From: an uncultured Spartobacteria bacterium
GTDB lineage: Bacteria; Verrucomicrobiota; Verrucomicrobiia; Chthoniobacterales; Chthoniobacteraceae
Direction of reading: 5' to 3'
Length of the DNA: 64,000 nucleotides
Assembly: GCA_903901425.1 (NCBI GenBank)
Contig: CAIURC010000103.1
Coordinates: forward strand, 56,738-120,737
Shown here: positions 27,016 to 36,354 of the stretch, piece after piece
How positions within the stretch are numbered: position 1 is the first letter of the stretch
Layout: each line of letters starts with the position of its first letter
Translations under genes and position numbers: made by a program
Notes under the pieces: generated by a model
The model's input: only the letters and a program-made list of their open reading frames with translations
What the model was told of the DNA's origin: nothing
Databases searched by the model: none

Positions 27016-28773
27016 TCAACGCCGCATCAGATTGCCGTCCCCGCGGTTGGCCACCCAGACGTGCATCCCATCAAACACCAGAGCCGTTGGACTCACCCCG
27101 CCACTGGGATAATTGCCCAGCCGCTCGCCGGTGTTTGAGTCCAGTTGCGTCACGGTGTTGCTGCCCCCGTTGGCGACCCAGACGGCACGTCCATCAAACG
27201 CGACCGCCAGAGGCTGGTTCTCGACCGGGTAGGTGCCCCGGATCGCGCCATCCCGGGAAACCCGGCTGACCGTTGCCTCACCACTGTTGGCAACCCAGAG
27301 GCATTCCCCGTCAAATGCCACCTCCAAAGGGCGGTTTCCCACGGGAACCGAATCCACCACCGTGCCGCTCCGCAGATCCACCTTTTCAAGAGTGTTTGCC
27401 GAGAACGAACAGACCCAGAGAAACGTTCCGTCAAACGCCATGCCCCGCGGGGCGCTCAGGGCCGTCACCCCCTGAAAACTCCGGTCGGCCGCCTTCAATC
27501 GGGAAATGCTGTCCCCTTTCTCATTGGCCACCCACACGGAACTGCCGTCAAAACAGAGGTGTCCGGGACCATTCAAGGCTCCCGCAGCCGCCGCAACCGT
27601 GGCCAGAGGTACAGAGCCGCCGGTTTCTGCGTCATAAACGCTCACGCTGTTGGCCCCCATCCGGCTCACCCAGACCTGGTTGCCCGTGTGCACCAGAGCC
27701 GTGGGGTTGCCGGAAGCACCATCGCCCCACGCCACAGTGGCCACCCCGTTTACAGTCCGAGTGACCGCGCGGCCGCTGCGCGTAAACTTCCGGACATACG
27801 TTTTCCCCGCAGACGCCACCCAGACGAAATCTCCGTCCGAGGCCATGCCCGAAGGCAACTCCGCAGCCCCCAAAGAAACGGCCGGAATCGTCCCGTTGGC
27901 CGGGTACCACCGCAGAGCTGCAAGCCGCCCCGGCGTCATCCCGGTTCCCAGCCGCGTCCCACTGGAGGGCCCCTCGGGCCCCGGAGGTCCAGCGGGTCCT
28001 TCAGCCCCAGGAGGCCCCTGTGGCCCCTGCGGCCCGGGAGGCCCAGAGGGCCCTTCAGGCCCCGGAGCCCCGTCAAAACCTGGCAGGCCATCGATGCCTC
28101 TTGGTCCCTCTGGGCCGGGTTGTCCCGGCGGACCGGACTCTCCAGGGTCCCCTTTCTCACCGCGCCCTCCTGCGGCACGCAACTGCACTTCAAGAAAAGC
28201 CCCCGTGCCCGCTGTGAGAGACTCCTTGGAAGCGAGCACCAGATTCACCGGTCCACGCGCGGGATCGTGCCGGCCCAGAAGCGCAATCCCGTCAGTGGCC
28301 TGCCCGCCATCCAGAAGCTCCTGAACCCATCCGGTCAAATCGACCGGCACCAAGGTACGCTGCTGAGGCTTGGAGACTGTAAACTGGGCGCAGACGTCTC
28401 CCATTTCGGGAAAGGGAGCTCTCGACACCAACTCCTGTTCGTTAAACGGCCCCCGCACTGGACGCACCTCCAACACCCCTCCAGCCCGGACCAGTTCCGG
28501 GTACACCCAGAAAATTGCGCGAGCCACATCCTGCCCCCGGGTGTCTTCCGGGAGTCCTGAAAGATCAAACTTCACAAAAACCACCGCCACAGGGCCAACC
28601 GGGCTCGAAACCACGGGCAGCGCCCCCTGTCTGCCGAGTACCTTGTTCCTCGAACTGCCGCTGAGCACAATGGCGGTGTCTTCACGGACAGGAACCACCA
28701 CTGCCTGGCTCCACATCGCGCTCAGAATCCAAAGTCCCAGCCCAACCGCGTATCTCCCAAACCGATTGAGCAT
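27016..28773 (-). CDS. Secreted collagen-like protein with N-terminal DNRLRE-type domain and C-terminal YncE-like beta-propeller
   Basis: A 585-residue secreted protein. ATG 28773 follows GAGGGGCGGG and opens a signal peptide ([14 protein letters not shown]). Residues ~30-205 form a jelly-roll type region of the DNRLRE/CBM96 kind ([33 protein letters not shown]). Then come 22 uninterrupted Gly-X-Y triplets, about 66 residues. The rest is a seven-strand-type propeller with repeated units FDGxxVWVANxGxxTVxxL, as in YncE-like NHL/YVTN proteins. A collagen triple helix would trimerise the protein. It is the first gene of the four-gene secreted operon, 65 bp before the giant TSP3 gene. Confidence 0.82.
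   Translation of the reverse strand: MLNRFGRYAVGLGLWILSAMWSQAVVVPVREDTAIVLSGSSRNKVLGRQGALPVVSSPVGPVAVVFVKFDLSGLPEDTRGQDVARAIFWVYPELVRAGGVLEVRPVRGPFNEQELVSRAPFPEMGDVCAQFTVSKPQQRTLVPVDLTGWVQELLDGGQATDGIALLGRHDPARGPVNLVLASKESLTAGTGAFLEVQLRAAGGRGEKGDPGESGPPGQPGPEGPRGIDGLPGFDGAPGPEGPSGPPGPQGPQGPPGAEGPAGPPGPEGPSSGTRLGTGMTPGRLAALRWYPANGTIPAVSLGAAELPSGMASDGDFVWVASAGKTYVRKFTRSGRAVTRTVNGVATVAWGDGASGNPTALVHTGNQVWVSRMGANSVSVYDAETGGSVPLATVAAAAGALNGPGHLCFDGSSVWVANEKGDSISRLKAADRSFQGVTALSAPRGMAFDGTFLWVCSFSANTLEKVDLRSGTVVDSVPVGNRPLEVAFDGECLWVANSGEATVSRVSRDGAIRGTYPVENQPLAVAFDGRAVWVANGGSNTVTQLDSNTGERLGNYPSGGVSPTALVFDGMHVWVANRGDGNLMRR
27964..28161 (-). repeat. Collagen-like Gly-X-Y repeat, 22 triplets
   Basis: Twenty-two consecutive Gly-X-Y triplets with Pro in many X positions ([15 protein letters not shown]) between the N-terminal domain and the propeller. 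The DNA is extremely GC-rich and repetitive here, so this is also a place where assembly length errors could occur. Confidence 0.95.
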
Positions 28774-29172
28774 CCCGCCCCTCGGACTAACCCGTCGCCC
28801 CCAAAAAACACATCCCCCATTCTTCACCGTCGGTTCCTCCTTTTGATCTCCATCTCCTCCTGTGCCACGCCGGAATCCCATGGAGCGGACCTCTCTCCAC
28901 TCACCGCAGGAACGTCCGGCTCCGGCACCCAACAAGCTCCAAATCAGCAGGTCCGCTCAGAACTGCAATGCCGGAACCGGGTGCAACGCCCCTTCACACG
29001 CCTCGGGAAAGTCTCGGCCTGAAAAAATCCGAACATTCCACGGGGGAACCGGGAACTTGGAATCCTGTTGCCAACCGGAGGCATGCCCCAGATCTCGCAC
29101 TGACTTTTCTCATGGCAGTCTGCCGCCTCCACCGCTACCGTCCCCGGGCTCCGACCGCCGGCCGCCCGTCTC
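28774..29172. other. Divergent intergenic region without a gene
   Basis: About 400 bp separate the start of the collagen-like gene (minus) from the acyltransferase gene (plus). No coding frame here has convincing protein character; frames that are open are antisense extensions of neighbouring starts. It should carry divergent promoters, but I see no clear sigma-70 or sigma-54 element. Confidence 0.5.
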
Positions 29173-30468
29173 ATGCCTTCAACCTCAACCTCAGCGCCCG
29201 CACCCAACTCGTTCCCGGGATTCAACGGGATCCGGTTTCTGGGGGCGTTGAGCGTTCTGTTTTCGCACTCCTTCCTGATTGCAGGCGGTCCGGCCTGCAT
29301 GGATCCGATTGCAAAATGGCTCGGCCACCAGAACACGCCCGGCGAGTACGCGGTGAGCAACTTTTTCATCCTGAGCGGGTTCCTGCTCATGCGCAGCGTC
29401 CGGAAAGATCCGACGCCACTGAGGTTTCTGGCCAACCGCCTGCTCCGATTGGTTCCCGCATTCTGGGCCTCGCTGGCTGTGACGCTGTTTCTGATCGCGC
29501 CGTGTCTGTCCACGGTCGGCCTGTGGGAGTGGTTCAGCAGTCCGGCCCTCTGGAAATCCTTTTTTGATTCCGCCATGTGCCTGGGCGACTACACCAACCT
29601 GCCCATCCACGCCTCGCGGTTTCCCGAGTTGGAAGGTTTCATCAATGGGGCGCTCTGGACGCTGCCCTACGAGTTCGCCTGTTATCTTTTCCTGCTTTTT
29701 CTAAGCGTCACCCTCAAGACGCCCGCGCGGATTGCAGCCGGCGCATTTCTGTTTGGTCTGGTGGCACTTTTGGGACCGATCCTCCTGCCCGTGACTGCAG
29801 AACTCCATCAGGCTGGGAGCGCAAACCAGTTCCAGTTGCCCCTTTTCATGCATGACCGCACCCTGCCTTTCTTCTGTGCCGGGATCTTGCTCGATTTTTT
29901 AGACCTCAAATTCAGGGTAACCAAGCGCCATGCCTTTCCCGCTCTGGCCCTTTTCCTGCTCTCCTTTTTTTTCCATCTTGAATACCCGGCTTATCTCCTG
30001 CTCGGACCCATCTTCCTCCTTTGGATCGGCCGGAACCCGGGCCCCCTCCGACGTCTCCCCATCCCTCTGGGCGAAATCTCCTACGGGGTGTATCTCTTTG
30101 GATGGCCAGTGACTCTGGTCGGCGCGTCTTTTCTCCCCTCGCTTTCCCCGGTGCAGGTTCTGCTCTGCTGCCTGCCAGTGCTCCTCGGCCTCGGTCTTTT
30201 CATCCGGGGCTGCGTAGAGCAACCCATCCAAAACAGGCTCCGGCCCTTGGTCCTGCGGGAATTGCCCAAAACCCTCCCGGCAGCTCCAGCCCACTGGGCC
30301 TTCCGGCTTCTCGTCGCGGTGTGCCTTGGGCGGTTCCTCATCTACCCGTGGCCCGGAAGCGACAACTGGTTCGGGTTCCAGCCTGTGAAACTTGCCGTCC
30401 TGATTCTGCTCCTCGCTTGGATCGACCGCAAACTAAGCCGTCTGCAAGCGCACTTGGAAAAAGCCTGA
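29173..30468 (+). CDS. Membrane acyltransferase, acyltransferase-3 (OafA-like) family
   Basis: A 431-residue polytopic membrane protein with the acyltransferase-3 opening (NGIRFLGALSVLFSHSFL, the Ser-His pair being the active-site region), the FFILSGFLLMRS motif, about ten hydrophobic helices and EISYGVYLFGWPVTL near the C-terminus. It would O-acylate a cell-surface glycan or lipid in the periplasm. It is a second paralogue of the family in this window, is transcribed alone, and sits between the secreted-protein operon and the chemotaxis operon. The acceptor cannot be predicted. Confidence 0.88.
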   Translation: MPSTSTSAPAPNSFPGFNGIRFLGALSVLFSHSFLIAGGPACMDPIAKWLGHQNTPGEYAVSNFFILSGFLLMRSVRKDPTPLRFLANRLLRLVPAFWASLAVTLFLIAPCLSTVGLWEWFSSPALWKSFFDSAMCLGDYTNLPIHASRFPELEGFINGALWTLPYEFACYLFLLFLSVTLKTPARIAAGAFLFGLVALLGPILLPVTAELHQAGSANQFQLPLFMHDRTLPFFCAGILLDFLDLKFRVTKRHAFPALALFLLSFFFHLEYPAYLLLGPIFLLWIGRNPGPLRRLPIPLGEISYGVYLFGWPVTLVGASFLPSLSPVQVLLCCLPVLLGLGLFIRGCVEQPIQNRLRPLVLRELPKTLPAAPAHWAFRLLVAVCLGRFLIYPWPGSDNWFGFQPVKLAVLILLLAWIDRKLSRLQAHLEKA

Positions 30469-30564
30469 GGCCGGTCACCGCAGTGGGTTGAACTCGCTCA
30501 ATCGGGCAAACATTAACCCCAGTCTGCAGGCTGAATTTGGCAATTTCGGGAGTGCAGATTAATT

Positions 30565-30581
30565 CTGGCATTGGATTTGCT
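30565..30581 (+). promoter_or_regulatory. Sigma-54-type -24/-12 promoter ahead of the chemotaxis operon
   Basis: CTGGCATTGGATTTGCT matches the sigma-54 consensus YTGGCACGNNNNTTGCW in 12 of its 13 most informative positions apart from C to T and G to T in the centre; the invariant GG and GC are separated by exactly 10 bp. Transcription would start around 30592, about 105 bp before the cheA ATG. The call rests on one site read by eye. Confidence 0.5.
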
Positions 30582-30697
30582 TCTTATCCGAACTCCAAAG
30601 TTTGCCATTCGGTTTCCGCTCACATAACCTGCCCAGCAATTCCAATTTCCAAAACGCACCGCTCTCGCCGCCCGCATCATTTCATCCCCGCCGCGCC

Positions 30698-33118
30698 ATG
30701 GACGAAATCCTCAAGGAGTTCCTGATTGAAAGCCACGAAAACCTCGACCGCCTCGAGCGCGATCTGGTCGTTCTGGAGAAAGATCCGCAAAACAAGGAGA
30801 CGCTCGGCAGTATTTTCCGCACCATCCACACCCTCAAGGGATCCAGCGGCTTCCTCGGGTTCGGAAAACTCGAAGCCGTGGCACACGTTGCGGAAAACCT
30901 TCTGAGCAAAATGCGGGACGGCTTGCTGGTCATCAACCCGGCCATCGCGGGCGCACTGCTTGCCACTGTGGACGCAGTGCGCACCATGCTTGGGGAGATT
31001 GAGACCTCTGGAAACCCGGCAGACCGCGATTACTCGGAACTCATCCAGACGTTGGCCCGGTTGAAGGACGGTTCGCCGGCTCCAACCCCTGCGCCGGCGG
31101 CTTCCCAACCGGCTCCCACTCCCGCTGAGGTCCCCGCCGCCCCATCTTCAGCACCCGCGCCCCAAATTGCCCCGGCCGCAGGCGTCGCCGTGGCAACTGC
31201 TGAAACTCCGGAGGCGCCCGACTCTGCCGCACCGGTAGCCCCAGCGCAACCCGTCGCCCCCCCTCCACCGGCACCTCCGGTCGCTCAGATTCCAGTTCCC
31301 GCGCCCGAGCCGATTCTTCCCGCGGTGCCCGTGGCTGTGCAGCCTGCAGTCCCTGAACCTGCGCCGCGTCCGGAGTCGGCGCCCCCCAAGGCGGCACCCG
31401 TGGATTCCGGAGACCACAAACCCTCAGCCGCGACAGACAGCTCGATCCGTGTGGACGTAGGTCTTCTGGACAAACTGGTGAACTTGGTCGGGGAACTCGT
31501 TCTGGCCCGGAACCAAGTCCTGCAGTATACCACCAAACAGGAGGACAGCGCTTTTCTCGCCACCTCCCAGCGGCTCAACCTGATCACCACCGAGCTTCAG
31601 GGAAGCGTCATGAAGACCCGGATGCAGCCCATTGGCAACATCTGGAGCAAGCTTCCGCGCGTGGTCCGGGATCTCGCCGCAAGCTGCGGCAAGGAAGTCC
31701 GCCTGGAGATGGAGGGCAAGGAGACCGAACTCGACAAGACCATCATCGAGGCGATCAAGGACCCCCTTACCCACATTGTCCGCAACTCTGTGGACCATGG
31801 AATCGAATCGCCGGAAACCCGGACCTCTCGAGGAAAACCCGCCGAAGGCTGCCTGAAGATGCGTGCTTATCACGAGGGTGGGCAGGTGAATATTGAGATC
31901 ACCGATGACGGCGGCGGCATTCCGTTGGACAAGGTCAAACAAAAGGCGGTGAGCCGCGGCCTGATCAGCAGCGAACAAGCCGCCCGGATGGGTGACCACG
32001 AGGCCCTGCACCTCATCTTTCTGCCGGGGTTCTCCACGGCAGAAAAGGTCACCAACGTCTCCGGCCGGGGTGTCGGCATGGATGTGGTGAAGACCAACAT
32101 CGAAAAAATCGGCGGCACCGTCGATCTCCAGAGCCAGTTCGGCTCCGGCACGACTCTCAAAATTAAGATTCCTCTCACTCTTGCGATTATCCCCGCCCTG
32201 ATCGTCACCAGTGGCGGAGAACGCTTTGCGATCCCTCAGGTCAGCCTTCTCGAACTGGTCCGCTTGGAAAGCTCCGAGGCCAACCAGCAGATTGAAAGAA
32301 TTCACGGTGCGCCTGTCTACCGTCTCCGCGGCAAGCTCCTTCCCCTCGTCTATCTCAATCAGGTTCTCAAACTTGAGTCCGGGCACAAATCGGAAGAAGT
32401 GGCCTCGGAGGTGAACATCGTGGTCCTCCAAGCCGATGGACACCCCTTTGGCATGGTGGTGGACGAAATCAATGACACCCAGGAGATCGTGGTCAAACCC
32501 TTGGGTAAGCAACTCAAGGGAGTCGCCTGCTTCGCTGGCGCCACCATCATGGGCGACGGCCACGTGGCCCTCATTCTGGACGTTCTCGGCCTTGCCCAAC
32601 AGTCCAAGGTGGTCAACGAAATCCGTTCCCGGAATGAGATGGAGGCCGCGGCCCAAGCCCGGAAGCCGCCCGAAGACCGCCAGACCCTCCTCCTTTTCGC
32701 CGCCGGACCCGGCAGCAGAATGGCCATCCCGCTTTCCATAGTGGCGCGCCTCGAGGAATTCCCACGTTCCGCGGTCGAATTCTCAGCCGGCCAACCCGTC
32801 ATCCGGTACCGGGGCCAGATTCTTCCCCTCATTGACGTGGCCAGCCAACTCCCGGCATACGGAAACACTGCCCCTGTGGAGACGGAAACGATGCAGGTGG
32901 TGGTTTATTCAGACAAAGGCAGGAGTTTCGGGCTGGTAGTCGGCAAGATTGAAGACATCGTCAGCGAAGTGATCCAAGTCAAACGGCACGCCTACGGAAA
33001 CGGGATCCTGGGCTCCGTGGTGATCCAAGACCGGGTCACGGATCTTTTGGATGTGCATGCGATCCTGCGCTCGTTCGAACCCGCACCGCCCCGGCCTTCC
33101 TCACCTGCCGCAGCCTGA
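30698..33118 (+). CDS. cheA: Chemotaxis histidine kinase CheA with two CheW domains
   Basis: An 806-residue cytoplasmic kinase that phosphorylates CheY and CheB in response to receptor state. The Hpt domain carries phospho-acceptor His44 (RTIHTLKGSSGF). A ~130-residue Pro/Ala-rich linker replaces a recognisable P2 domain. Then follow the dimerisation domain (DKLVNLVGELVLARNQ), the ATPase with N-box HIVRNSVDHGIE, G1 DDGGGIPLDK and G2 GRGVGMDVVKTNI, a first CheW-like domain (~520-655) and a second one at the C-terminus (~680-795). ATG 30698 starts precisely at the Hpt domain; the frame is open 96 bp further upstream without merit. It leads a six-gene che operon. Confidence 0.97.
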   Translation: MDEILKEFLIESHENLDRLERDLVVLEKDPQNKETLGSIFRTIHTLKGSSGFLGFGKLEAVAHVAENLLSKMRDGLLVINPAIAGALLATVDAVRTMLGEIETSGNPADRDYSELIQTLARLKDGSPAPTPAPAASQPAPTPAEVPAAPSSAPAPQIAPAAGVAVATAETPEAPDSAAPVAPAQPVAPPPPAPPVAQIPVPAPEPILPAVPVAVQPAVPEPAPRPESAPPKAAPVDSGDHKPSAATDSSIRVDVGLLDKLVNLVGELVLARNQVLQYTTKQEDSAFLATSQRLNLITTELQGSVMKTRMQPIGNIWSKLPRVVRDLAASCGKEVRLEMEGKETELDKTIIEAIKDPLTHIVRNSVDHGIESPETRTSRGKPAEGCLKMRAYHEGGQVNIEITDDGGGIPLDKVKQKAVSRGLISSEQAARMGDHEALHLIFLPGFSTAEKVTNVSGRGVGMDVVKTNIEKIGGTVDLQSQFGSGTTLKIKIPLTLAIIPALIVTSGGERFAIPQVSLLELVRLESSEANQQIERIHGAPVYRLRGKLLPLVYLNQVLKLESGHKSEEVASEVNIVVLQADGHPFGMVVDEINDTQEIVVKPLGKQLKGVACFAGATIMGDGHVALILDVLGLAQQSKVVNEIRSRNEMEAAAQARKPPEDRQTLLLFAAGPGSRMAIPLSIVARLEEFPRSAVEFSAGQPVIRYRGQILPLIDVASQLPAYGNTAPVETETMQVVVYSDKGRSFGLVVGKIEDIVSEVIQVKRHAYGNGILGSVVIQDRVTDLLDVHAILRSFEPAPPRPSSPAAA

Positions 33119-33148
33119 CCCGCCAAACCCCACGCCAAACCTCAAACT

Positions 33149-33619
33149 GTGTCCACAGGCACCAAACAATTCGCCACCTTCCACCTCCACGGCCTCTTTC
33201 TCGGAGTCGACGTGTTGAAAGTCCAGGAAGTCATCCGGTATCAGGAAATGACCCCCGTGCCGATCGCCCCCCCAATGATCCGGGGCCTGATCAACCTGCG
33301 GGGACAGATCATCACGGCCATCGACCTACGCCGCCGGCTGGATCTTCCGGACCGCTCCGGAGATCAGTTGCCGATGAACGTGGTGATCCGGACCGACGAC
33401 GGCGGGGTCAGCCTCCTAGTGGACGAAATCGGCGATGTCGTGGAAGTGAAAGAGGCTCTGTTTGAAACCGTGCCAGAAACGCTTTCGGGACCGGCCCGCG
33501 ACCTGCTTGAAGGGGTCTACAAGCTCGATGGCCGGCTTCTGCTGATCCTGGACACCGAGAGAACGGCCAACCTGCCCGCCAGCTACAACCGGGCCGCAGA
33601 CCTCCAGTTTGCGGGCTAA
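33149..33619 (+). CDS. cheW: Chemotaxis coupling protein CheW
   Basis: A 156-residue single CheW domain that bridges the receptor and CheA. Family landmarks are present: [15 protein letters not shown], the [25 protein letters not shown] strand-turn core (within 286-340 of the coding frame) and [11 protein letters not shown]. The start is GTG at 33149. It lies 30 bp after cheA and 55 bp before the receptor gene, consistent with co-transcription. Confidence 0.97.
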   Translation: MSTGTKQFATFHLHGLFLGVDVLKVQEVIRYQEMTPVPIAPPMIRGLINLRGQIITAIDLRRRLDLPDRSGDQLPMNVVIRTDDGGVSLLVDEIGDVVEVKEALFETVPETLSGPARDLLEGVYKLDGRLLLILDTERTANLPASYNRAADLQFAG

Positions 33620-33674
33620 GCCCGAGCCCATTTTCTGCACTCAATTTAACCAAATCAGAAGAAAGGAAAACGCC

Positions 33675-35762
33675 ATGTCCATGAACCCAGCCACCCCGAA
33701 CGGTCTGAAACCGGTTCTGCCGCGCAAATCCAACCGGAACGGTTCCGCCGCTCTCAAAACGCCGGCCGCCCCGTCCAACGCAACCAACGGCACCCATGCC
33801 CCTCGAGCCGCCACCCGCCCCAAGGCCCCCCGGGCGATGAAATCCGCCGACTCGGAAACTCTGGCGCTGCAGGCACAACTCGAAGCGTTCCAACGCGGTC
33901 AGGCCGTTGCAGAACTCGACCTCAATGGCACCATCCTCTCCGCCAACCCGACCTTCCTGAAACTCACCGGGTTTCTCGCCCAGGAAGTTGAGGGCCGAAG
34001 CCATGACGTTCTCTGCGACACCGCGGAGATCCAGTCCTCGGAATACAGGGCCCTCTGGACCAACCTTGCCCGCGGCGAAACCCAGGTGGGCGAATTCCGC
34101 CGGATCGCCAAGGGCGGCCGCGAAATCTGGCTGGCCGGTTCCTACAACCCCGTTCTGGGTGAAGATGGGACCCCAGAAAAGGTGCTTTTCGCGGGAGCCG
34201 ATGTCACCAACACCCGGACTGAACTCAAAGTCCGGATGGACATCATGAACCTCACCAGCATCGTCTCGGAGGCCGATCTCAAGGGCGACATCCTTTGCAT
34301 CAACGACAAGTTTGTCCAGGTATCCAAATACTCCCGGGAAGAACTGCTGGGCAAACCCCACAACACCACCCGGCATCCGGACATGCCCAAGGAGGTGTTC
34401 CGCGAGATGTGGTCCACCATCGGACGCGGCAACGTGTTCCGTGGCGTGGTGAAAAACCGCGCCAAGGACGGCACCCCCTACTACGTGGATGCCGTCATCG
34501 CCCCCATCCTCGGCGAGAACGGCAAACCCAAGAAATACCTCGGCGTCCGGTACGACATCACCGAGGCGGAATTGGAGCGACACAATATGCGTGGGATCTT
34601 CCGCGCGATCGACTCCACCTACGCCTACATCGAGTTCGATACGGAAGGAAACGTCCTGACAGCCAACCAGAACTTCCAGGACGTGATGGAATACACCGCA
34701 GATGCCCTCAAGGGAAAACATCACCGCGCATTCTGTGATCAAGCCACGGTGACCTCCCCTGAATACCAGCAGTTCTGGCCCGATCTGCGTTCCGGAAAGA
34801 GCAAGTCCGGCGAGTTCAAGCGGATCACCCGCACCGGCCGCGAGATCTGGCTTCAGGCGGTTTACGCGCCCGTCATGGACGAGGTGGGCCGGGTGGTCAA
34901 AATTGTCAAAATCGCCACAGATGTCACCGTTGCCGTCCGGCAGCGGCTCTCGTTGGGCCAGATTCTGAAGGAAGTGGCTGAAAACGCCCAGACCCTCTCC
35001 TCGGCTTCCGAGGAACTCTCCGCCAACAGCCAGCAAATGGTGGCGAACGCCGAGGAAACATCGGCTCAAGCCGGGGTGGTCTCTGCCGCCGCACAGCAGG
35101 TCAGCGCGAACGTTCAGACCGTGGCTGCCGGGACCGAGGAGATGTCCGCAAGTATCCGGGAAATCGCCAAAAACGCCCAGGAAGCTGCCAAGATCGCGGC
35201 CGTGGGTGTCACCGCAGCCAACACCGCCACCGACACGATCTCCAAGCTCGGAATCAGCAGCGGCGAAATCGGCAAGGTGATCAAAACAATCACCTCGATT
35301 GCCCGCCAGACCAACCTGCTGGCGCTGAACGCCACCATCGAAGCCGCCCGTGCAGGTGAGGCTGGCAAAGGATTCGCGGTCGTCGCGAACGAGGTGAAGG
35401 AACTGGCCAAGGAAACCGCCAAGGCCACCGAAGACATCAGCCAGAAGATTGAGTCGATCCAGGGCGACACCCGCCATGCGGTGTCCGCCATCTCCGAGAT
35501 CAACGGAGTCATTTCCAAGATCAACGACTACCAAAACACCATCGCTTCTGCGGTCGAAGAACAGACGGCCACCACCAGCGAGATCAGCCGCAACGTCAAC
35601 GAAGCCGCCCACGGTTCTACAGAGATCGCACGCAACATCGGCGGTGTGGCTCAGGCGGCCAAGAACACCACACTCGGCGCGTCGGACACCGAGAAAGCGG
35701 CCATGGAACTTGCGCGCCTGGCGGCTGCCCTCCAGCGTACGGTCGCAATGTCCCAGCACTAA
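33675..35762 (+). CDS. Soluble methyl-accepting chemotaxis protein with three PAS domains
   Basis: A 695-residue receptor without any transmembrane segment. After a Pro/Ala-rich N-terminus come three PAS domains: one at ~70-180 ([21 protein letters not shown]), one at ~190-300 ([18 protein letters not shown]) and one at ~305-425 ([18 protein letters not shown]). The C-terminal ~270 residues are the cytoplasmic signalling coiled coil with the hairpin tip [20 protein letters not shown] and [13 protein letters not shown]. It should sense an internal signal such as redox state or a bound cofactor. It lacks a C-terminal CheR/CheB tether pentapeptide. ATG 33675 follows GAAAGG. Confidence 0.95.
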   Translation: MSMNPATPNGLKPVLPRKSNRNGSAALKTPAAPSNATNGTHAPRAATRPKAPRAMKSADSETLALQAQLEAFQRGQAVAELDLNGTILSANPTFLKLTGFLAQEVEGRSHDVLCDTAEIQSSEYRALWTNLARGETQVGEFRRIAKGGREIWLAGSYNPVLGEDGTPEKVLFAGADVTNTRTELKVRMDIMNLTSIVSEADLKGDILCINDKFVQVSKYSREELLGKPHNTTRHPDMPKEVFREMWSTIGRGNVFRGVVKNRAKDGTPYYVDAVIAPILGENGKPKKYLGVRYDITEAELERHNMRGIFRAIDSTYAYIEFDTEGNVLTANQNFQDVMEYTADALKGKHHRAFCDQATVTSPEYQQFWPDLRSGKSKSGEFKRITRTGREIWLQAVYAPVMDEVGRVVKIVKIATDVTVAVRQRLSLGQILKEVAENAQTLSSASEELSANSQQMVANAEETSAQAGVVSAAAQQVSANVQTVAAGTEEMSASIREIAKNAQEAAKIAAVGVTAANTATDTISKLGISSGEIGKVIKTITSIARQTNLLALNATIEAARAGEAGKGFAVVANEVKELAKETAKATEDISQKIESIQGDTRHAVSAISEINGVISKINDYQNTIASAVEEQTATTSEISRNVNEAAHGSTEIARNIGGVAQAAKNTTLGASDTEKAAMELARLAAALQRTVAMSQH

Positions 35763-35792
35763 TCCCGTCTGGAACCTGTTTTTGGGAGCGCG

Positions 35793-35816
35793 CTCCCCCC
35801 ATGAACATGGGGGGAG
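35793..35816 (+). repeat. Perfect inverted repeat after the receptor gene
   Basis: CTCCCCCCATG and CATGGGGGGAG form an 11-bp perfect palindrome around AA, 31 bp after the receptor stop. The stem is strong (eight bp before an 8-nt loop if the centre opens) but no T-run follows, so it may be an operator, a transcript-stabilising hairpin or a terminator that is not classical. Confidence 0.5.
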
Positions 35817-35983
35817 CCTCCCGAAACGGTTCCGGGTTCCATCCTTGCGCCCGCCCCATTTCTCCCCATAGGGTGTGAGCCAAGAACCTCCCCTCAGGCA
35901 TCCCTAATGCTTCCCCGCCCCTCTCACCTCTCCATTCCGTCTCGCCTCCAAGGCGGCGCATGGCCCAATTCTATAAAACTGTT

Positions 35984-36349
35984 ATGCGCGCGCTGATCGT
36001 CGACGACTCAAAAACCGTACGGATGGTTCTTGCGAAGTCCCTGCGCGAGTCCGGGTTTGAGGTTTTGGAAGCGGAAGACGGTCAAGTGGCCATCGACCGC
36101 CTGTACCAAGGCGAGCCCGTGGACCTGATGCTCGTGGACTGGAACATGCCAGTCATGAACGGCTACGAACTGGTCTGTGCCGTGCGCGCCAACGTGCTCC
36201 TGAGCCACATCCGGATCATGATGGTCACCACGGAAACCTCGATGACCCAAGTTGAGAAAGCTCTGGCCGCTGGTGCCAATGAGTACCTCATGAAGCCGTT
36301 CACCAAGGAACAGCTCCTCGAGAAACTCACCATTCTCGGCCTGATCTAG
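35984..36349 (+). CDS. cheY: CheY-type single-domain response regulator
   Basis: A 121-residue receiver domain with the acidic pair DD (residues 7-8), phospho-acceptor Asp52 (LMLVDWNMPVMNG), Thr in VTTETS and the invariant Lys in MKPF. It is the output regulator for the CheA kinase, expected to act on a motor or another effector. The frame is open to an ATG at 35960, but ATG 35984 begins at the domain. It sits 221 bp after the receptor and 5 bp before cheB. Confidence 0.95.
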   Translation: MRALIVDDSKTVRMVLAKSLRESGFEVLEAEDGQVAIDRLYQGEPVDLMLVDWNMPVMNGYELVCAVRANVLLSHIRIMMVTTETSMTQVEKALAAGANEYLMKPFTKEQLLEKLTILGLI

Positions 36350-36354
36350 AGCGC

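Noticed and set aside
30021..30491. 156-residue frame inside the second acyltransferase
   Set aside because: Overlaps a clear polytopic acyltransferase in another frame and is Pro/Arg-rich.
33408..35759. 783-residue open frame opposite the receptor gene
   Set aside because: Entirely antisense to the MCP and cheW, Gly/Asp/His-rich, without a ribosome site or known domain.
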